Shown piece by piece: positions 62,862 through 64,000 of a stretch of DNA of 64,000 bases. Source of the stretch: Ruegeria marina (GTDB lineage: Bacteria > Pseudomonadota > Alphaproteobacteria > Rhodobacterales > Rhodobacteraceae); NCBI RefSeq assembly GCF_900101475.1, contig NZ_FMZV01000009.1, positions 124,001 to 188,000 on the forward strand, read 5' to 3'. The position numbers and the translations under genes are program-made. Numbering within the stretch: position 1 is the stretch's first letter; the number at the start of each line of letters is the position of its first letter. Below the pieces are notes generated by a model. The model was given only the letters and a program-made list of their open reading frames with translations. It made no database searches and was not told the origin of the DNA.

Positions 62862-64000
62862 CGGACACCTCCCATTGAACGGGCTTTCTGAAGCGTCTGG
62901 TGGTTGGCGACCCGTTCCTTCAGCACCTGTTCCTTGGGTCCGAAGGCGACTGCCTGGCCATGATCCAGTACCAGCAGCAGGTCGCATTCGGTAATGGCGG
63001 CGGGCCGGTGCGCCATGATCAGCACCGATTTGCCGGCTTCCTTGAGCGACTTGATCGCCTTGTTCAGCGCCAGGGATCCTTCGTTGTCGAGGTTCGAGTT
63101 CGGTTCATCGAGAATGACGATCACCGGATCGTCGTAGAGAGCCCGAGCCAAGGCCACACGTTGCATCTGCCCGCCTGAAAGCCTTCCGCCCCCCGAGGAT
63201 ATCCGGGTGTCGTAGCCGTCGGGCAGTTGCACGATCATGTCATGGACAGCAGCCATCTTGGCCGCCGCGACGACCTTCTGAGGATCGGGCTGACCCGACA
63301 GGCGTGCGATGTTTTCGGCGATCGTGCCTTCGAACAACTGGACACGCTGCGGGAGGTATCCGATGTGCTGGCCAAGGACGTCCGGTTCGTATTGGTCGAG
63401 CGCAGCGCCATCCAGACGCACCGTTCCACCCGCCGGGCGCCACAGACCGGTCAGGGCCCGCGCCAACGTCGATTTCCCGGCACCCGATGGCCCGATCACG
63501 CCGACCGCCTGTCCGGGCTGAACGACAAAATTGACGGACTTGAGTTGCGCCCGCGTATCGCCGGGTGGCACCACGGTCAACGCCTGGACCTCGAGCTTGG
63601 CCTTTGGCTTGGGCAAGGGCATCCGCTGCTGTTCAGGGGGGACCTTCTCCAGCAGTTCTGAAAGGTTGGACCATCCCTTGAGCGCGCGCTGTGCGACCTG
63701 CCATTGGTTCACGATCATTTCGACCGGGGCCAGCGCACGGCCCAACAGGATCGAGGCGGCAATCATCGCACCGGGAGTCAATTCTCCCAAAAGGACCAGA
63801 TAGGCACCCAGCCCCAACATTGCCGACTGCAGAAACAGCCGCAGTGTCTTTGTCATGGTCGAGAAACTGCCAACGACGTCGCTCGCGCTCAGGCCACCGA
63901 CAAGAGACATCTCGCGTGCGGTGTTCCAGCGCGTAAAGGCTGCACCGCGCATTCCCATGGACTGGATCGTTTCGGCTTCGTTGCGAATCTCGTCGCCCAT
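62858..64000 (-). CDS. Type I secretion ABC exporter (PrtD/PrsD family), C-terminal part
   Basis: This is the last 380 residues of the fused permease-ATPase; the gene begins beyond the window end. The visible part has the end of the membrane domain ([20 protein letters not shown]) and the ATPase: Walker [18 protein letters not shown], signature [16 protein letters not shown], Walker [14 protein letters not shown] and switch His in [10 protein letters not shown]. The LDEPNSNLD form is typical of PrtD-type exporters of RTX proteases and adhesins. It forms an operon with the HlyD-type adaptor and could export the two RTX proteins at 21.5-26.2 kb (inference). Confidence 0.93.
   Translation of the reverse strand: MGDEIRNEAETIQSMGMRGAAFTRWNTAREMSLVGGLSASDVVGSFSTMTKTLRLFLQSAMLGLGAYLVLLGELTPGAMIAASILLGRALAPVEMIVNQWQVAQRALKGWSNLSELLEKVPPEQQRMPLPKPKAKLEVQALTVVPPGDTRAQLKSVNFVVQPGQAVGVIGPSGAGKSTLARALTGLWRPAGGTVRLDGAALDQYEPDVLGQHIGYLPQRVQLFEGTIAENIARLSGQPDPQKVVAAAKMAAVHDMIVQLPDGYDTRISSGGGRLSGGQMQRVALARALYDDPVIVILDEPNSNLDNEGSLALNKAIKSLKEAGKSVLIMAHRPAAITECDLLLVLDHGQAVAFGPKEQVLKERVANHQTLQKARSMGGVR

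Overview
The window is a contiguous piece of a GC-rich alphaproteobacterial chromosome, most likely a marine Rhodobacterales (Roseobacter group). This rests on the gene families (UbiG, alphaproteobacterial NusA/IF-2, short RNase D, DUF4399, DUF3726, COG3146), the tightly overlapping ATGA gene junctions, RTX proteins with a type I exporter, and a GGAGTATTT-type hairpin element found just downstream of several genes. No rRNA, tRNA, CRISPR array, prophage or intact insertion sequence was seen.

Layout. 1-15 kb: the end of argJ and mutT; a 45-aa small ORF; then on the minus strand rimP-nusA-rnpM-infB; a short solute-binding protein with a proline iminopeptidase; ubiG; an orphan receiver-like protein; marR, nitrilase, grxC and comF; a methyltransferase; and hemH. 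15-21.4 kb: a small membrane protein, an L,D-transpeptidase, a CAP-domain lipoprotein, and the envelope cluster rnd-kdsD-lptC-lptA-lptB followed by hpf-ptsN. That cluster lacks the kdsC and rpoN genes usual in this order. 21.5-26.2 kb: two large RTX proteins, one with a helical N-terminal region and one with a seven-repeat FG-GAP propeller, sharing related C-terminal ends. 26.3-35.3 kb: a substrate-binding protein, recR and ybaB, a membrane protein, a TauD-type dioxygenase, an FMN reductase, an OmpA lipoprotein, an AraC-Ogt repair protein divergent from nth across three 32-bp-spaced repeats, a PfkB kinase and rppH. 35.4-41.3 kb: fadH, a decayed gene, small enzymes, an AEC transporter and a LysR regulator.

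42.4-51.6 kb: a coherent accessory cluster. A divergent LysR regulator faces an operon of an Ldh2-type dehydrogenase, an aldehyde dehydrogenase, an M19 dipeptidase-like protein with altered metal ligands, a 550-aa protein I do not recognise, and a DUF3726 protein. A glycine-betaine-type ABC importer follows in the same orientation. It looks like an uptake and catabolism system for an unknown betaine-like or N-modified amino-acid compound, and is the best candidate here for an undescribed system.

51.6-64 kb: an OmpA protein, an AhpD-like protein, GNAT, a MoaB/CinA-like protein, sfsA, map, a 59-aa small ORF, rsmD, a ferredoxin reductase, a peroxiredoxin, phhB, a COG3146 protein, GDPD and RidA. 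It ends with a type I secretion adaptor and the C-terminal part of its ABC exporter, cut by the window end. The exporter is a plausible secretion route for the two RTX proteins about 38 kb away, but that link is inference.
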